Source: Halalkalibacter sp. APA_J-10(15) (GTDB lineage: Bacteria; Bacillota; Bacilli; Bacillales; Bacillaceae_D). Taken from it: a DNA stretch of 64,000 nt. The translations under genes and the position numbers were made by a program. Below the pieces are notes generated by a model, which had not been told where the DNA came from, did not search any database, and saw only the letters and a program-made list of their open reading frames with translations. Below are positions 29,885 through 39,087 of this stretch, piece after piece. Positions within the stretch are counted from its first letter, which is position 1; each line of letters opens with the position of its first letter. The stretch is from the NCBI RefSeq assembly GCF_023017105.1, contig NZ_JALKEV010000003.1:186001-250000 (forward strand). Reading direction: 5' to 3'.

Positions 29885-30805
29885 ATGGAACAAAGCGGAA
29901 TTCTTGTATTACATAAGCCAAGAGGCTATACTTCACATGATTGTGTCATGAAAATAAGAAGAATTTTTCAAACAAAAAAAGTGGGGCATACAGGGACTTT
30001 AGATCCGGATGTTAATGGTGTTTTGCCTATTTGTATTGGTAAGGGAACGAAAGTTGTTGAATATATGTCAGGATATGAGAAGGAGTACAATGCTGAGCTG
30101 ACGATCGGTTATTCCACAACGACAGAAGATCGAAGTGGTGATATTTTAGAAAGTCAGGCTGTTACTGAAACATGGACAAAAAAGGAAATGGAGACCGTTC
30201 TCGATGAATTTGTTGGTCATATTGTTCAAGTTCCTCCGATGTACTCAGCTGTGAAAGTGAACGGTAAACGATTATATGCGTATGCTAGAGAAGGAAAAGT
30301 GATCGAGCGTCCGAAACGTCATGTACAGATTAAACGATTACAGCTAATATCTGATGTCGAGCACAAAAACAATCAAGTTTTATTTCGATTCAATGTTTTA
30401 TGCAGTAAAGGTACATACGTGAGAACACTAGCGGTTGATATTGGAAAACGTTTAGGGTATCCAGCTCATATGTCTGATCTCGTTCGAATCGGGGCAGGAC
30501 CTTATAAATTAGAGGACAGTTTTACATTTGAGCAATTAGAATCTTTAAAGGAAAAAGGAAGCCTTCATACCGTTTTGCAGCCTTTTGAAACGGCTATTAA
30601 CCATTTTCCAAAAGTAGTTGTTGCTACCGAAGTGGAACCATTGATAAAAAATGGAGCTGTAATACCTTTTGATCACAAATGGTCACGCTTTTCCGTTTAT
30701 AATGAAGCAGGAGAGTGTTTAGCTATTTACAAAGAACATCCTGAAAAAGAAGGTAAGTACAAGCCAGAGAAAATGTTCTGGATAGGTGGACAGCCTTTGC
30801 AGTGA
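29885..30805 (+). CDS. truB: tRNA pseudouridine-55 synthase
   Basis: Forms pseudouridine 55 in the T loop of tRNAs. The 306-residue protein has the catalytic aspartate D40 in GHTGTLDPDVNGVLP, the KEYNAEL motif, the QVPPMYSAVKVNGKRLY loop and CSKGTYVRTLAVDIG, and a C-terminal PUA-like domain. ATG 29885 follows AGTGGAGG. Standard location after rbfA. Confidence 0.97.
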   Translation: MEQSGILVLHKPRGYTSHDCVMKIRRIFQTKKVGHTGTLDPDVNGVLPICIGKGTKVVEYMSGYEKEYNAELTIGYSTTTEDRSGDILESQAVTETWTKKEMETVLDEFVGHIVQVPPMYSAVKVNGKRLYAYAREGKVIERPKRHVQIKRLQLISDVEHKNNQVLFRFNVLCSKGTYVRTLAVDIGKRLGYPAHMSDLVRIGAGPYKLEDSFTFEQLESLKEKGSLHTVLQPFETAINHFPKVVVATEVEPLIKNGAVIPFDHKWSRFSVYNEAGECLAIYKEHPEKEGKYKPEKMFWIGGQPLQ

Positions 30806-30822
30806 AGAGAAGAGGTGAATAG

Positions 30823-31761
30823 ATGGAAACGATTTTTATAAAGCATCCGATTGAGGCAAATGAATATAAACAACGTACAGTTATGGCTTTAGGTTTTTTT
30901 GATGGTGTTCATAAAGGGCATCAGCTTGTCATTGAGCAGGCAAAGAGTGAGGCGAATGCGAGTGGTGTACCTTTATCTGTTATGACCTTTTATCCACATC
31001 CTTTAGAAGTATTAAGGCCTGATAACGAACGGATGCACGTTATTACATCGTTGCCGGACAAAATGAAGTATTTAGAACAGCTAGGTGTCGATTATTTATA
31101 CGTAATAGAATTTTCGATTCCATTTTCACGCCTTACTCCTCAACAGTTTGTTGATGATTATTTACGATCTTTAGAAGTCATTCATGTGGTGGCTGGCTTT
31201 GATTTCACATACGGAGCAATGGGTAAAGGAAACATGAAAACATTGATCGATCATGCTCAAGGCCAATTTAATTTGACAACTGTTGATAAGCTTAGTGAGA
31301 ATAACGAAAAAGTTAGTTCAACACGAATACGTAAATTAATTGTCGATGGGGAGATTGAACATGCCGCTCACCTACTATCACGAGCTTATGTGATAAAAGG
31401 GACTGTAAGTGATGGGGAAAAAAGAGGCCGTCAAATTGGGTTCCCTACTGCTAATATTGCGATAAGGGAGCCTTATACAATTCCGAAGGTCGGTGTTTAT
31501 GCAGTAGAGTTCATAGTCGATCAAAAAAAGCATGAAGGCGTCTGTAATATTGGATATAAACCGACTTTTCATGCTGAGCGTGAAAAGCCATCAATTGAAG
31601 TTCATATATTTAATTTTGACCAGTCGATATACGGAAAAGAAGTAGAGGTAAGATGGTTAAAACGAATTAGAGATGAGCAAAAATTTTCTAATGTTAATGA
31701 GTTAGTAAGTCAAATTACTAAAGATAAACAGACAGCAAAAGCCTTTTTTGCAAATCGATAA
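30823..31761 (+). CDS. ribF: Bifunctional riboflavin kinase / FMN adenylyltransferase
   Basis: Makes FMN from riboflavin and then FAD (B. subtilis RibC). The 312 residues split into an N-terminal nucleotidyltransferase domain (ALGFFDGVHKGHQ; VAGFDFTYGAMGKG; SSTRIRKLI) and a C-terminal riboflavin-kinase beta barrel (GRQIGFPTANI; IGYKPTFHAEREKPSIEVHI). ATG 30823 follows AGAGGTG. It lies 17 bases after truB and no FMN riboswitch precedes it. Confidence 0.97.
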   Translation: METIFIKHPIEANEYKQRTVMALGFFDGVHKGHQLVIEQAKSEANASGVPLSVMTFYPHPLEVLRPDNERMHVITSLPDKMKYLEQLGVDYLYVIEFSIPFSRLTPQQFVDDYLRSLEVIHVVAGFDFTYGAMGKGNMKTLIDHAQGQFNLTTVDKLSENNEKVSSTRIRKLIVDGEIEHAAHLLSRAYVIKGTVSDGEKRGRQIGFPTANIAIREPYTIPKVGVYAVEFIVDQKKHEGVCNIGYKPTFHAEREKPSIEVHIFNFDQSIYGKEVEVRWLKRIRDEQKFSNVNELVSQITKDKQTAKAFFANR

Positions 31762-31821
31762 TATTATGGGGAATTAGTGTTGTTTTAAGAATAGGAAGGT
31801 TGGTTAATTTAGTGTTTGTGC

Positions 31822-31850
31822 TTGCAATCTAAAGGTTGAAAGGTTACACT
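31822..31850 (+). promoter_or_regulatory. Candidate sigma-A promoter and leader of rpsO
   Basis: TTGCAA (31822-31827) and TACACT (31845-31850) with a 17-base spacer, in the 181-base gap before rpsO. The leader of about 85 bases that follows contains short complementary segments (ACCG / CGGT around 31886-31900), compatible with a structured 5' UTR; S15 genes in other bacteria are autoregulated through such leaders, but the fold here was not matched to a known one. Confidence 0.5.
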
Positions 31851-31942
31851 ATATATGTACGTATGTACAATCCGTTTCTTGGCATACCGACTCACCGACG
31901 GTTGCTAGGGAATAGGAGATTATTGAGAAGGAGGTGGATAGG

Positions 31943-32212
31943 ATGGCATTAACTCAAGAGCGTAAAAATGAACTGATTGCGGAGTTCAAAACGCACGATA
32001 CGGACACTGGTTCTCCAGAAGTTCAAGTAGCTATCCTTACTGAGCAAATCAACACATTAAATGAGCACTTACGTACTCATAAGAAGGATCACCATTCACG
32101 TCGTGGTCTTTTAAAGATGGTTGGTCAACGTCGTAATCTTTTAACTTACTTACGTAAGAAAGATGTTACACGTTATCGTAACCTAGTTGACAAGCTTGGT
32201 TTACGTCGATAG
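31943..32212 (+). CDS. rpsO: 30S ribosomal protein S15
   Basis: Primary 16S rRNA-binding protein of the platform of the small subunit. ATG 31943 with AAGGAGGTG seven to eight bases upstream gives an 89-residue product, the exact family length; a GTG at 31934 overlaps the ribosome site. Signatures: [20 protein letters not shown] and [18 protein letters not shown]. Its own promoter and terminator flank it; pnp follows as in most bacteria. Confidence 0.98.
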   Translation: MALTQERKNELIAEFKTHDTDTGSPEVQVAILTEQINTLNEHLRTHKKDHHSRRGLLKMVGQRRNLLTYLRKKDVTRYRNLVDKLGLRR

Positions 32213-32221
32213 TTATGTCAG

Positions 32222-32246
32222 AAAGCGGGAGTGTTCCCGCTTTTTT
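32222..32246 (+). terminator. Terminator after rpsO
   Basis: Stem AAAGCGGGA (32222-32230) with TCCCGCTTT (32235-32243), tetraloop GTGT, followed by TTT. Compact and strong. Confidence 0.93.
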
Positions 32247-32397
32247 CTTAGTATTTCAGCTTTTATGTTAAAAGTGGCTAGGGAAAAGAAATGAATACAT
32301 ATGTTCTAGTATGGGATTGAACCCTTCCCTTATAAAATGATGTTTGGAAGGTTATAATAAATGTATTGATATTGGTGTACGAGAGGAGTACGCGTAA

Positions 32398-34497
32398 ATG
32401 GAACAAACGAATCATGTATTTACAATGGATTGGGCTGGTCGGACTTTAACAGTTGAGACTGGACAATTGGCCAAGCAAGCAAATGGAGCAGTACTTGTAA
32501 GGTATGGAGACTCTGCGGTGTTATCGACAGCGACAGCTTCAAAGGAACCTAAAGATTTACCTTTTTTTCCCTTGACGGTAAATTATGAAGAACGTTTATA
32601 TGCAGCTGGTAAAATCCCAGGTGGTTTTATTAAACGTGAAGGTCGTCCGAGTGAGCGAGCGATCCTAACGAGTCGTCTAATTGATAGACCGATTCGCCCA
32701 CTTTTTCAAGATGGATTTCGTAATGAAGTTCAAGTCATTAGTATTGTGATGAGCTCTGATACGAATGCTTCATCTGAAATGGCGGCTATGATCGGATCAT
32801 CATTAGCTCTATCTGTATCAGACATCCCATTTGAAGGGCCAATTGCCGGTGTGACGATAGGTCGATTAGATGGAGAATTTATTATTAATCCAACAACGGA
32901 GCAACTTGAGAACAGCGATATTGATTTAGTTGTAGCTGGAACGAAAGATGCGATTAATATGGTTGAAGCAGGAGCAAAGGAAGTATCGGAAGAAGCCATG
33001 CTTGAAGCGATCATGTTTGGCCATGATGAAATTAAGAAATTAATTACATTTCAAGAGGAAATTGTAGAAGCTGTTGGAAAAGAGAAGATGGAAGTCACCT
33101 TAAAAACGATTGATACTGAATTGGAGCAAGAGGTTCGGTCGATAGCTGAGGCAGAGTTAAAAGCTGCTGTACAAGTTCAAGAGAAACATGCTAGAGCTGA
33201 GGCGATTGATTCAATTAGTAATCGTGTTAAGGAATCATTTGCTGAGCGTGAAGACATTAAATTAGATGATGTGAGTGAAACGCTACACAAAATTGTGAAG
33301 GAAGAAGTACGCCGATTAATTACGGTTGAAAAAGTACGTCCAGATGGTCGTCAAGTGGATGAAATTCGGCCTCTATCATCACAGGTGAAACTTCTACCAA
33401 GAACTCATGGATCTGGCTTGTTTACACGTGGACAAACTCAGGCATTAAGTATTTGTACGTTAGGTCCTTTAGGAGATGTTCAAATCTTAGATGGACTTGG
33501 TATAGAAGAATCAAAGCGCTTCATGCATCATTACAATTTCCCACAATTTAGTGTTGGTGAAACAGGTCCAATCCGTGGTCCTGGTAGACGTGAAATTGGA
33601 CATGGCGCACTCGGTGAACGTGCTTTGGAGCCGGTTATTCCTAATGAAGCTACGTTCCCTTATACAGTTCGACTCGTATCTGAAGTATTAGAATCAAATG
33701 GCTCAACATCTCAAGCGAGCATTTGTGCAAGTACGCTTGCGATGATGGATGCAGGTGTACCAATTAAAGCACCTGTTGCCGGGATTGCGATGGGACTTGT
33801 GAAACAGGATGAATATGTCACAGTTTTGACGGATATTCAAGGTATGGAAGATGCTTTAGGTGACATGGATTTCAAAGTAGCCGGAACAAAAGAGGGTGTA
33901 ACCGCTCTGCAGATGGATATTAAAATTGCTGGTATTAACCGCGAAATTCTTGAAGAAGCATTAGCACAAGCTAAAAAAGGTCGTCTTGTTATTCTTGATA
34001 ACATGCTAAGTGCAATTGGCGAGTTCCGACAAGAGCTATCGACATATGCTCCTAAAATCTTGACGATGCAAATTAACGCTGATAAGATTCGTGATGTTAT
34101 TGGTCCAAGTGGAAAAGTAATCAATAAAATCATTGAAGAAACAGGAGTTAAAATTGACATTGAACAAGATGGAAAAGTGTATATTTCATCTGTTGATATG
34201 GAGATGAATCAAAAAGCAAAGACAATTATTGAAGATCTCGTTCGCGAAGTTGAGGTTGGACAAACGTACCTCGGAAAAGTAAAACGTATTGAGAAATTCG
34301 GTGCTTTTGTTGAATTGTTCAAAGGAAAAGATGGACTTGTTCATATATCACAGCTTGCGGAGGAACGAATAAATAAAGTTGAAGATGTTGTAAAAATCGG
34401 TGATGAAATCTTGGTTAAAGTGACAGAAATTGATAATCAAGGTAGAGTCAACCTTTCAAGAAAAGTGGTATTAAAAGAACAAAAACAAGATCAGTAA
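32398..34497 (+). CDS. pnp: Polynucleotide phosphorylase
   Basis: Phosphorolytic 3'-5' exoribonuclease, the main RNA turnover enzyme of this type in Bacillus and also involved in DNA repair. The 699-residue protein contains two RNase PH domains (first about 1-210, second about 310-540 with [20 protein letters not shown] and [17 protein letters not shown]), a helical linker, a KH domain ([17 protein letters not shown]) and an S1 domain ([17 protein letters not shown]). ATG 32398 follows GAGAGGAGT. TATAAT at 32353-32358 may be its -10 box, without a clear -35. Confidence 0.97.
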   Translation: MEQTNHVFTMDWAGRTLTVETGQLAKQANGAVLVRYGDSAVLSTATASKEPKDLPFFPLTVNYEERLYAAGKIPGGFIKREGRPSERAILTSRLIDRPIRPLFQDGFRNEVQVISIVMSSDTNASSEMAAMIGSSLALSVSDIPFEGPIAGVTIGRLDGEFIINPTTEQLENSDIDLVVAGTKDAINMVEAGAKEVSEEAMLEAIMFGHDEIKKLITFQEEIVEAVGKEKMEVTLKTIDTELEQEVRSIAEAELKAAVQVQEKHARAEAIDSISNRVKESFAEREDIKLDDVSETLHKIVKEEVRRLITVEKVRPDGRQVDEIRPLSSQVKLLPRTHGSGLFTRGQTQALSICTLGPLGDVQILDGLGIEESKRFMHHYNFPQFSVGETGPIRGPGRREIGHGALGERALEPVIPNEATFPYTVRLVSEVLESNGSTSQASICASTLAMMDAGVPIKAPVAGIAMGLVKQDEYVTVLTDIQGMEDALGDMDFKVAGTKEGVTALQMDIKIAGINREILEEALAQAKKGRLVILDNMLSAIGEFRQELSTYAPKILTMQINADKIRDVIGPSGKVINKIIEETGVKIDIEQDGKVYISSVDMEMNQKAKTIIEDLVREVEVGQTYLGKVKRIEKFGAFVELFKGKDGLVHISQLAEERINKVEDVVKIGDEILVKVTEIDNQGRVNLSRKVVLKEQKQDQ

Positions 34498-34505
34498 TGA
34501 TGTTC

Positions 34506-34538
34506 GGGGATTGGGGGTAAAGCCTAGTCCCCCTTTTT
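34506..34538 (+). terminator. Terminator after pnp
   Basis: Ten-pair stem (34506-34515 with 34523-34532, two wobble pairs), seven-base loop, then TTTTT at 34534-34538. Overlaps the region just before ylxY. Confidence 0.88.
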
Positions 34539-34590
34539 GTTCTAACCTGTCCCTCTCTTGCATAATATCGGATGAGAGGAGGCAAAGGAT

Positions 34591-35595
34591 ATGGGGAAAA
34601 AGTTCATTCATATTTGTACATTTGCAATCGTTATTTTGTTATCATTTAGTATCGTTCAAAATCCATTCTCAACTCATTATTTGCATACCTTAAAATATGA
34701 ATCTGAAGCAGTTTTAAATGAACAAGATCCACTGTACAAACAAATTATGGCTAGTGCAAAGGAATATGAAGAGCCTGCGATAGATGCACGGATTGATCGA
34801 GTTTGGAAAGCAATACCGGGATATAATGGAATACGTGTTGATATAGATGCTACATATGAAAAAGTAAAAGATGACATGCAATTTGATGAGCGCAAAATCG
34901 TTTTTGAAGAAGTAGCTCCGTCTATCCATTTAGACGATCTTCCACCTGCTGCAATTTATAAGGGGAACGAAGAAAAACCGATGGTTGCTTTTCTCATTAA
35001 TGTAGCTTGGGGAAATGAATACATTCCAGAAATGCTGAAAACGTTAAAAAAACATAATATTCATGTAACGTTTTTCTTAGATGGCTCATGGGTTAAGAAA
35101 AACCCACAATTAGCAAAAATGCTTATTGAAGAAGGGCATGAAATCGGCAATCATGCGTATTCCCATCCTGATATGAGTAAATTGACGAAAGAACGGGTAG
35201 ATGAAGAATTGGAAAGAACAAATAAAGCAATTGAAGCGGCATTAGAAGTGACACCGAAATGGTTTGCTCCTCCAAGCGGAAGCTATAATCAAGCAGTCGT
35301 TGATCGTGCTGAACAATTTGGAATGAAAACCGTTATGTGGTCAGTTGATACTATAGATTGGCGTAATCCATCAGTAGAAGAAATGGTTCAACGAGTAACG
35401 AATAAACTGCACCCTGGTGCGATGATACTCATGCACCCAACTGAATCAGCTGCTGGAGGCTTAGAACAGCTTATATTAAACAGCAAAGAAAAAGGATTTA
35501 AAGTAGGTACGGTTTCAGATTTACTATCAGAAAAAAGGGTATTACTAAATACGTTTGACGAAAATAGGAGGATCACGAATGGTCAAGACAATTAA
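34591..35595 (+). CDS. ylxY: YlxY-type polysaccharide deacetylase homolog
   Basis: NodB-fold protein of 334 residues, with an uncleaved-looking N-terminal hydrophobic segment (IHICTFAIVILLSFSIV) that would anchor or export it. The deacetylase signature is partly kept: HAYSHPD (motif 2), FAPPSGSY (motif 3), SVDTIDW (motif 4), ILMHPTES (motif 5). Motif 1, normally T-F-D-D, reads LINVAWGNEY, so the catalytic/metal aspartates are replaced. YlxY proteins share this and may not be ordinary deacetylases. ATG 34591 follows GAGAGGAGG. Its end overlaps mlpA by 17 bases. Confidence 0.9.
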   Translation: MGKKFIHICTFAIVILLSFSIVQNPFSTHYLHTLKYESEAVLNEQDPLYKQIMASAKEYEEPAIDARIDRVWKAIPGYNGIRVDIDATYEKVKDDMQFDERKIVFEEVAPSIHLDDLPPAAIYKGNEEKPMVAFLINVAWGNEYIPEMLKTLKKHNIHVTFFLDGSWVKKNPQLAKMLIEEGHEIGNHAYSHPDMSKLTKERVDEELERTNKAIEAALEVTPKWFAPPSGSYNQAVVDRAEQFGMKTVMWSVDTIDWRNPSVEEMVQRVTNKLHPGAMILMHPTESAAGGLEQLILNSKEKGFKVGTVSDLLSEKRVLLNTFDENRRITNGQDN

Positions 35596-36817
35596 ATTAG
35601 ACAACGGTGTTCGTATTGTATCTGAGCATATTCCATCTGTCCGTTCTATTTCAATAGGAATATGGGTAGGTACAGGGTCCAGATTTGAAAAGGAAAATGA
35701 AAATGGGATTTCTCATTTTATAGAACATATGCTGTTTAAAGGAACAAAGACAAGGTCAGCTGCCGATATTGCAGAAGAATTTGATCGTATTGGTGGTCAA
35801 GTCAATGCATTTACGTCAAAGGAATATACCTGTTATTATGCGAAGGTTTTGGATACACATTCGAAGGTAGCGGTTGATGTACTCTCCGATATGTTTTTTC
35901 ATTCAGTCTTTGCAGAGGATGAATTAGAAAAAGAAAAGAATGTTGTATTTGAAGAAATTAAGATGGTTGACGATACTCCAGATGATATCGTGCATGATTT
36001 GTTAAGTGAAGCTAGCTATGGAAATCATTCATTAGGATATCCGATTTTAGGAACAGTTCAAACATTGGGAGAATTCAATGAAAGTCATTTAAGAGATTAC
36101 ATGAATCAATATTATACAGGGGATTATGTTGTCATATCAGTAGCTGGAAATATTACTGATGATTTAATGGAACAATTAACGAATACATTTGCAAAGGTTA
36201 AAAAAACCCCCAACAAGCCTATATTAAACAGCCCAGTCTTTTCACCTAATCATGTTGTTCGTAAGAAGGATACAGAGCAAGCTCATATTTGTCTTGGGTA
36301 TCCAGGCTTACCAATTGGACACGATGATGTGTATGGGCTGATTGTGTTGAATAATTACTTAGGCGGAAGTATGAGTAGTCGCCTATTTCAAGAAATTAGA
36401 GAGAAGAGAGGGCTATGTTATTCCGTTTTCTCATACCATTCTTCGTATTGTGACAGTGGATTACTAACTGTTTACGCTGGAACGGGTCATCAGCAGTTAA
36501 ATGATTTAGCAGAAGCGATTCAATTAACGATATCAGAACTTGCGGAGAAAGGATTATCTGAACAGGAACTGAAATATGGAAAAGAGCAATTAAAAGGAAA
36601 CATCATGCTAAGCTTAGAGAGCACAAATAGTAGAATGAGTCGGAATGGGAAGAATGAATTGTTATTAAATCAACATCGTTCACTTGATGAAATGATTAAA
36701 GAGATTGATCGAGTAGAATTAAACACAGTAAATCAATTAGCTTCATCGATTTTAACAAAAAATCCATCGATTTCACTTATTCAACAAAATGAATCGATTC
36801 CAAGCATATTTCAATAG
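35579..36817 (+). CDS. mlpA: M16 family zinc protease MlpA (YmxG)
   Basis: Mitochondrial-processing-peptidase-like protease. ATG 35579 is chosen for its TAGGAGG site, giving 412 residues that begin MVKTIKLDNGVRIVSE; the longer frame from 35555 lacks a site. Inverted zinc motif HFIEH (H46-E49-H50) followed by the third ligand in EKEKNVVFEEIKM, and the C-terminal M16 domain with GGSMSSRLFQEIREKRGLCY. In B. subtilis it has been linked to regulation of protease genes. Overlaps the 3' end of ylxY. Confidence 0.95.
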   Translation: MVKTIKLDNGVRIVSEHIPSVRSISIGIWVGTGSRFEKENENGISHFIEHMLFKGTKTRSAADIAEEFDRIGGQVNAFTSKEYTCYYAKVLDTHSKVAVDVLSDMFFHSVFAEDELEKEKNVVFEEIKMVDDTPDDIVHDLLSEASYGNHSLGYPILGTVQTLGEFNESHLRDYMNQYYTGDYVVISVAGNITDDLMEQLTNTFAKVKKTPNKPILNSPVFSPNHVVRKKDTEQAHICLGYPGLPIGHDDVYGLIVLNNYLGGSMSSRLFQEIREKRGLCYSVFSYHSSYCDSGLLTVYAGTGHQQLNDLAEAIQLTISELAEKGLSEQELKYGKEQLKGNIMLSLESTNSRMSRNGKNELLLNQHRSLDEMIKEIDRVELNTVNQLASSILTKNPSISLIQQNESIPSIFQ

Positions 36818-36825
36818 TTCCATGA

Positions 36826-36870
36826 AAGGGCACTTGAAAAGTGAAAAAAACAAACTTTTTCAGTGCCCTT
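36826..36870 (+). repeat. Inverted repeat between mlpA and ymxH
   Basis: AAGGGCACT (36826-36834) pairs with AGTGCCCTT (36862-36870), with an A-rich/T-rich inner part (GAAAAAGT-type) that could extend the stem. A T7 run follows only 13 bases later (36882-36888), so it may serve as a weak terminator of mlpA. Confidence 0.55.
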
Positions 36871-36936
36871 AGCGAGGTGGTCTTTTTTTGATTCATCGTT
36901 CATATGGTGTACAAAACATCGATAAGGAGGATGGAG

Positions 36937-37191
36937 ATGAGGTTAAGCGAAATTAGTAATAAAGAAATCATTGATTTTCAAAAAGGAGAACGGTTAGGTA
37001 TATTAGGGCAAACTGATTTACAAATTGACGAAGAGACAGGAGAAATACAAGCTTTTATTATTCCAACGATGAAATGGTTTGGATTCGGAAAGAAGGATAA
37101 AGAGTATACTGTTTATTGGAAACAAATTAAAAAGATTGGTGAAGACATGATCATTATTGAATTAGAAGCAAATTCAGATGAAATGATGTAG
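36937..37191 (+). CDS. ymxH: YlmC/YmxH family PRC-barrel-like sporulation protein
   Basis: An 84-residue PRC-barrel-like protein (RLSEISNKEIIDFQKGERLG ... ID then PTMKWFGFGKKDKEY). Start ATG 36937 is preferred: AAGGAGG ends six bases upstream, while ATG 36931 directly abuts it. YlmC/YmxH paralogs are widespread in endospore formers; function is not well defined. Location between mlpA and the dpaA genes is the usual one. Confidence 0.9.
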   Translation: MRLSEISNKEIIDFQKGERLGILGQTDLQIDEETGEIQAFIIPTMKWFGFGKKDKEYTVYWKQIKKIGEDMIIIELEANSDEMM

Positions 37192-37202
37192 TCTTAATCA
37201 TG

Positions 37203-37232
37203 AAAGCTCGCCATACTGGCGGGTTTTTTTTG
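37203..37232 (+). terminator. Terminator after ymxH
   Basis: Seven-bp stem CTCGCCA / TGGCGGG with one T-G pair, three-base loop, extended by A/T pairs and a T8 run (37224-37231). Confidence 0.88.
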
Positions 37233-37338
37233 TTCAGAAATAAAGAAAAAAATACAATAGGCATTGTGGTCGATTGGAGTAGATCTTACGAGAAAAGTCT
37301 AGAATGATTTTCTTTATTTGCTCATCTTCTATTCATTC

Positions 37339-37366
37339 ACCTATTATTCCATTAGTTCATATGATG
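37339..37366 (+). promoter_or_regulatory. Candidate sigma-K promoter of dpaA
   Basis: AC (37339-37340), 17 bases, then CATATGATG (37358-37366), close to the mother-cell sigma-K pattern AC-N16/17-CATAnnnTA. It lies 92 bases before dpaA, in a 266-base gap with no gene, after the ymxH terminator. dpaAB expression from sigma-K is known in B. subtilis; the site here is inference. Confidence 0.4.
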
Positions 37367-37457
37367 TGGTATATCGGTGTTGTTCTCGTCTTGCGTTTGA
37401 TTTGTGTGGCAGATGCGTATAGAGAAGTGTTGTTTGTGAAAGGAGAACAGAGTTTTC

Positions 37458-38333
37458 ATGTTAACAAATAAACATATTGTTCTGCTCGGTGGAGACGCCC
37501 GTCAAATTGAAATTATTCACAAGTTATCAAGTTTAGATGCACAATTAACTTTAGTTGGGTTTGATCAATTGAATGATGGGTATATTGGTGCGACTAAAGA
37601 AGTAATTGAACACGTTGATTGGTCAAAAACGGATGCCATCATTTTGCCGGTAAGTGGTATGAGTGTAGATGGACATATCGATACGATTTTCTCGAATGAA
37701 CCGATCATATTTAAAGAAGAATTTTTACTTGAAACACCTGAGCATTGTGTTATTTACACAGGAATAAGCAATGACACGTTAGATTCGATCGTGAGTTCGT
37801 GTGATAGGTCATTAGTAAAGCTAATGGAACGTGACGATGTAGCTATATACAATTCGATCCCCACTGCAGAAGGAACTGTCATGATGGCTATTCAGCATAC
37901 GGATATGACCGTGCATCGTTCCAACATTGCTGTTCTTGGATTAGGGAGAATCGGTATGTCGTTAGCACGAACATTTGCGGCATTAGGAGCTAAAGTGAAG
38001 GTCGGAGCGAATGATCCTGCACAAATTGCGAGAATTACAGAAATGGGATTGGAACCATTTCATACGAATCAAATCATTGAACATGTAAAGGATGTTGACA
38101 TTGTGATCAACACCGTACCAAGTATGATTTTAACGGCAAAAGTATTAATGGGGATGAAGTTACATGCTCTCATCATTGATCTTGCATCAAAACCAGGGGG
38201 AACTGATTTTAGGTTTGCCGAGAAGCGCGGAATAAAAGCACTGCTAGCTCCAGGCTTGCCTGGAATTGTCGCTCCTAAAACAGCTGGTCAAATTCTTGCT
38301 GCTGTTTTAGCGGATTTGTTAGCGGAGAATTAA
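37458..38333 (+). CDS. dpaA: Dipicolinate synthase subunit A
   Basis: With DpaB converts dihydrodipicolinate to dipicolinic acid, the calcium chelator of the spore core. The 291-residue protein has an N-terminal alpha-beta domain and a Rossmann NAD(P)-binding segment VLGLGRIGMSLARTFAALGA around residues 155-175, with further HXADH-like features such as DLASKPGGTDF. ATG 37458 has AGGAG 12 bases upstream, a wide gap. Followed by dpaB after 20 bases. Presence shows the host makes endospores. Confidence 0.96.
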   Translation: MLTNKHIVLLGGDARQIEIIHKLSSLDAQLTLVGFDQLNDGYIGATKEVIEHVDWSKTDAIILPVSGMSVDGHIDTIFSNEPIIFKEEFLLETPEHCVIYTGISNDTLDSIVSSCDRSLVKLMERDDVAIYNSIPTAEGTVMMAIQHTDMTVHRSNIAVLGLGRIGMSLARTFAALGAKVKVGANDPAQIARITEMGLEPFHTNQIIEHVKDVDIVINTVPSMILTAKVLMGMKLHALIIDLASKPGGTDFRFAEKRGIKALLAPGLPGIVAPKTAGQILAAVLADLLAEN

Positions 38334-38353
38334 GAGTTGAAGGAGGATAATAA

Positions 38354-38947
38354 ATGGGATTAGAAGGCAAGCACATTGGTTTTGGAATATCGGCATCACA
38401 TTGTACGTATGAAGAGGTTGTTCCTCAAATTGAAAAATTAAAACAGCTAGGTGCAAAGGTAACTCCTTTCGTATCACATAATGTCCAGACAACGGATACG
38501 AAATTCGGTACAAGTGGCTATTGGTTAAATAAAATTCAAGATTTAACCGGACAGTCAATAGTTGACTCCATTGTAAAAGCTGAACCATTTGGTCCGAAAA
38601 CACCTCTTGATTGTATGATCATTGCTCCAATAACAGGGAATTCAACGAGTAAGCTCGCTAATGCACAGACAGATGGACCTGTTTTAATGGGAGCGAAGGC
38701 TACGCTTAGAAGTGGGAGGCCAGTCGTCCTTGGTATATCTACAAATGATGCACTTGGATTAAATGGAGTCAATATAATGCGATTAATGGCAACAAAAAAT
38801 ATTTATTTTATTCCTTTTGGTCAGGATGATCCTATGAATAAGCCAACCTCTCTAGTAGCAAGAATGGAAGCATTAGTTGATACTGTTGAGTCTGCTATAG
38901 CTGGGAAGCAATATCAACCTGTCTTAATCGAAAAGTTCAAAGATTAA
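38354..38947 (+). CDS. dpaB: Dipicolinate synthase subunit B (flavoprotein-like)
   Basis: Second subunit of dipicolinate synthase, with a flavoprotein-like fold. The 197-residue protein carries ISASHCTYEEVVPQIEKL at the N-terminus and the APITGNSTSKLANAQTDGPV segment typical of the family. ATG 38354 follows GAAGGAGGATAATAA. Coupled to dpaA in a two-gene unit; a separate sigma-A-type promoter for asd follows. Confidence 0.95.
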   Translation: MGLEGKHIGFGISASHCTYEEVVPQIEKLKQLGAKVTPFVSHNVQTTDTKFGTSGYWLNKIQDLTGQSIVDSIVKAEPFGPKTPLDCMIIAPITGNSTSKLANAQTDGPVLMGAKATLRSGRPVVLGISTNDALGLNGVNIMRLMATKNIYFIPFGQDDPMNKPTSLVARMEALVDTVESAIAGKQYQPVLIEKFKD

Positions 38948-39028
38948 GCAAATTGCGGTGTTGCACAAAAGCCAACTATCCCTTACAGTTTAATAGGAGA
39001 AAAAATTGAAACGAACTTGTCTTGGATA

Positions 39029-39037
39029 TGCTATAAT
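39029..39037 (+). promoter_or_regulatory. Extended -10 promoter of asd
   Basis: TGCTATAAT: TG dinucleotide, one base, TATAAT (39032-39037), in the 140-base gap between dpaB and asd. No strong -35 at 17 bases. It allows the biosynthetic asd-dapG-dapA genes to be expressed in growth apart from the sporulation pair dpaAB. Confidence 0.55.
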
Positions 39038-39087
39038 CATTCCATCTATTCGTTATTAAATTGTAGTAGTGAAGGGAGATTACCAAA

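Noticed and set aside
30806-30822. FMN riboswitch before ribF
   Set aside because: Only 17 bases separate truB and ribF, too few for an aptamer.
38948-39087. Lysine riboswitch before asd-dapG
   Set aside because: The 140-base gap lacks the conserved L-box elements and no long pairing was seen; an ordinary promoter is enough.
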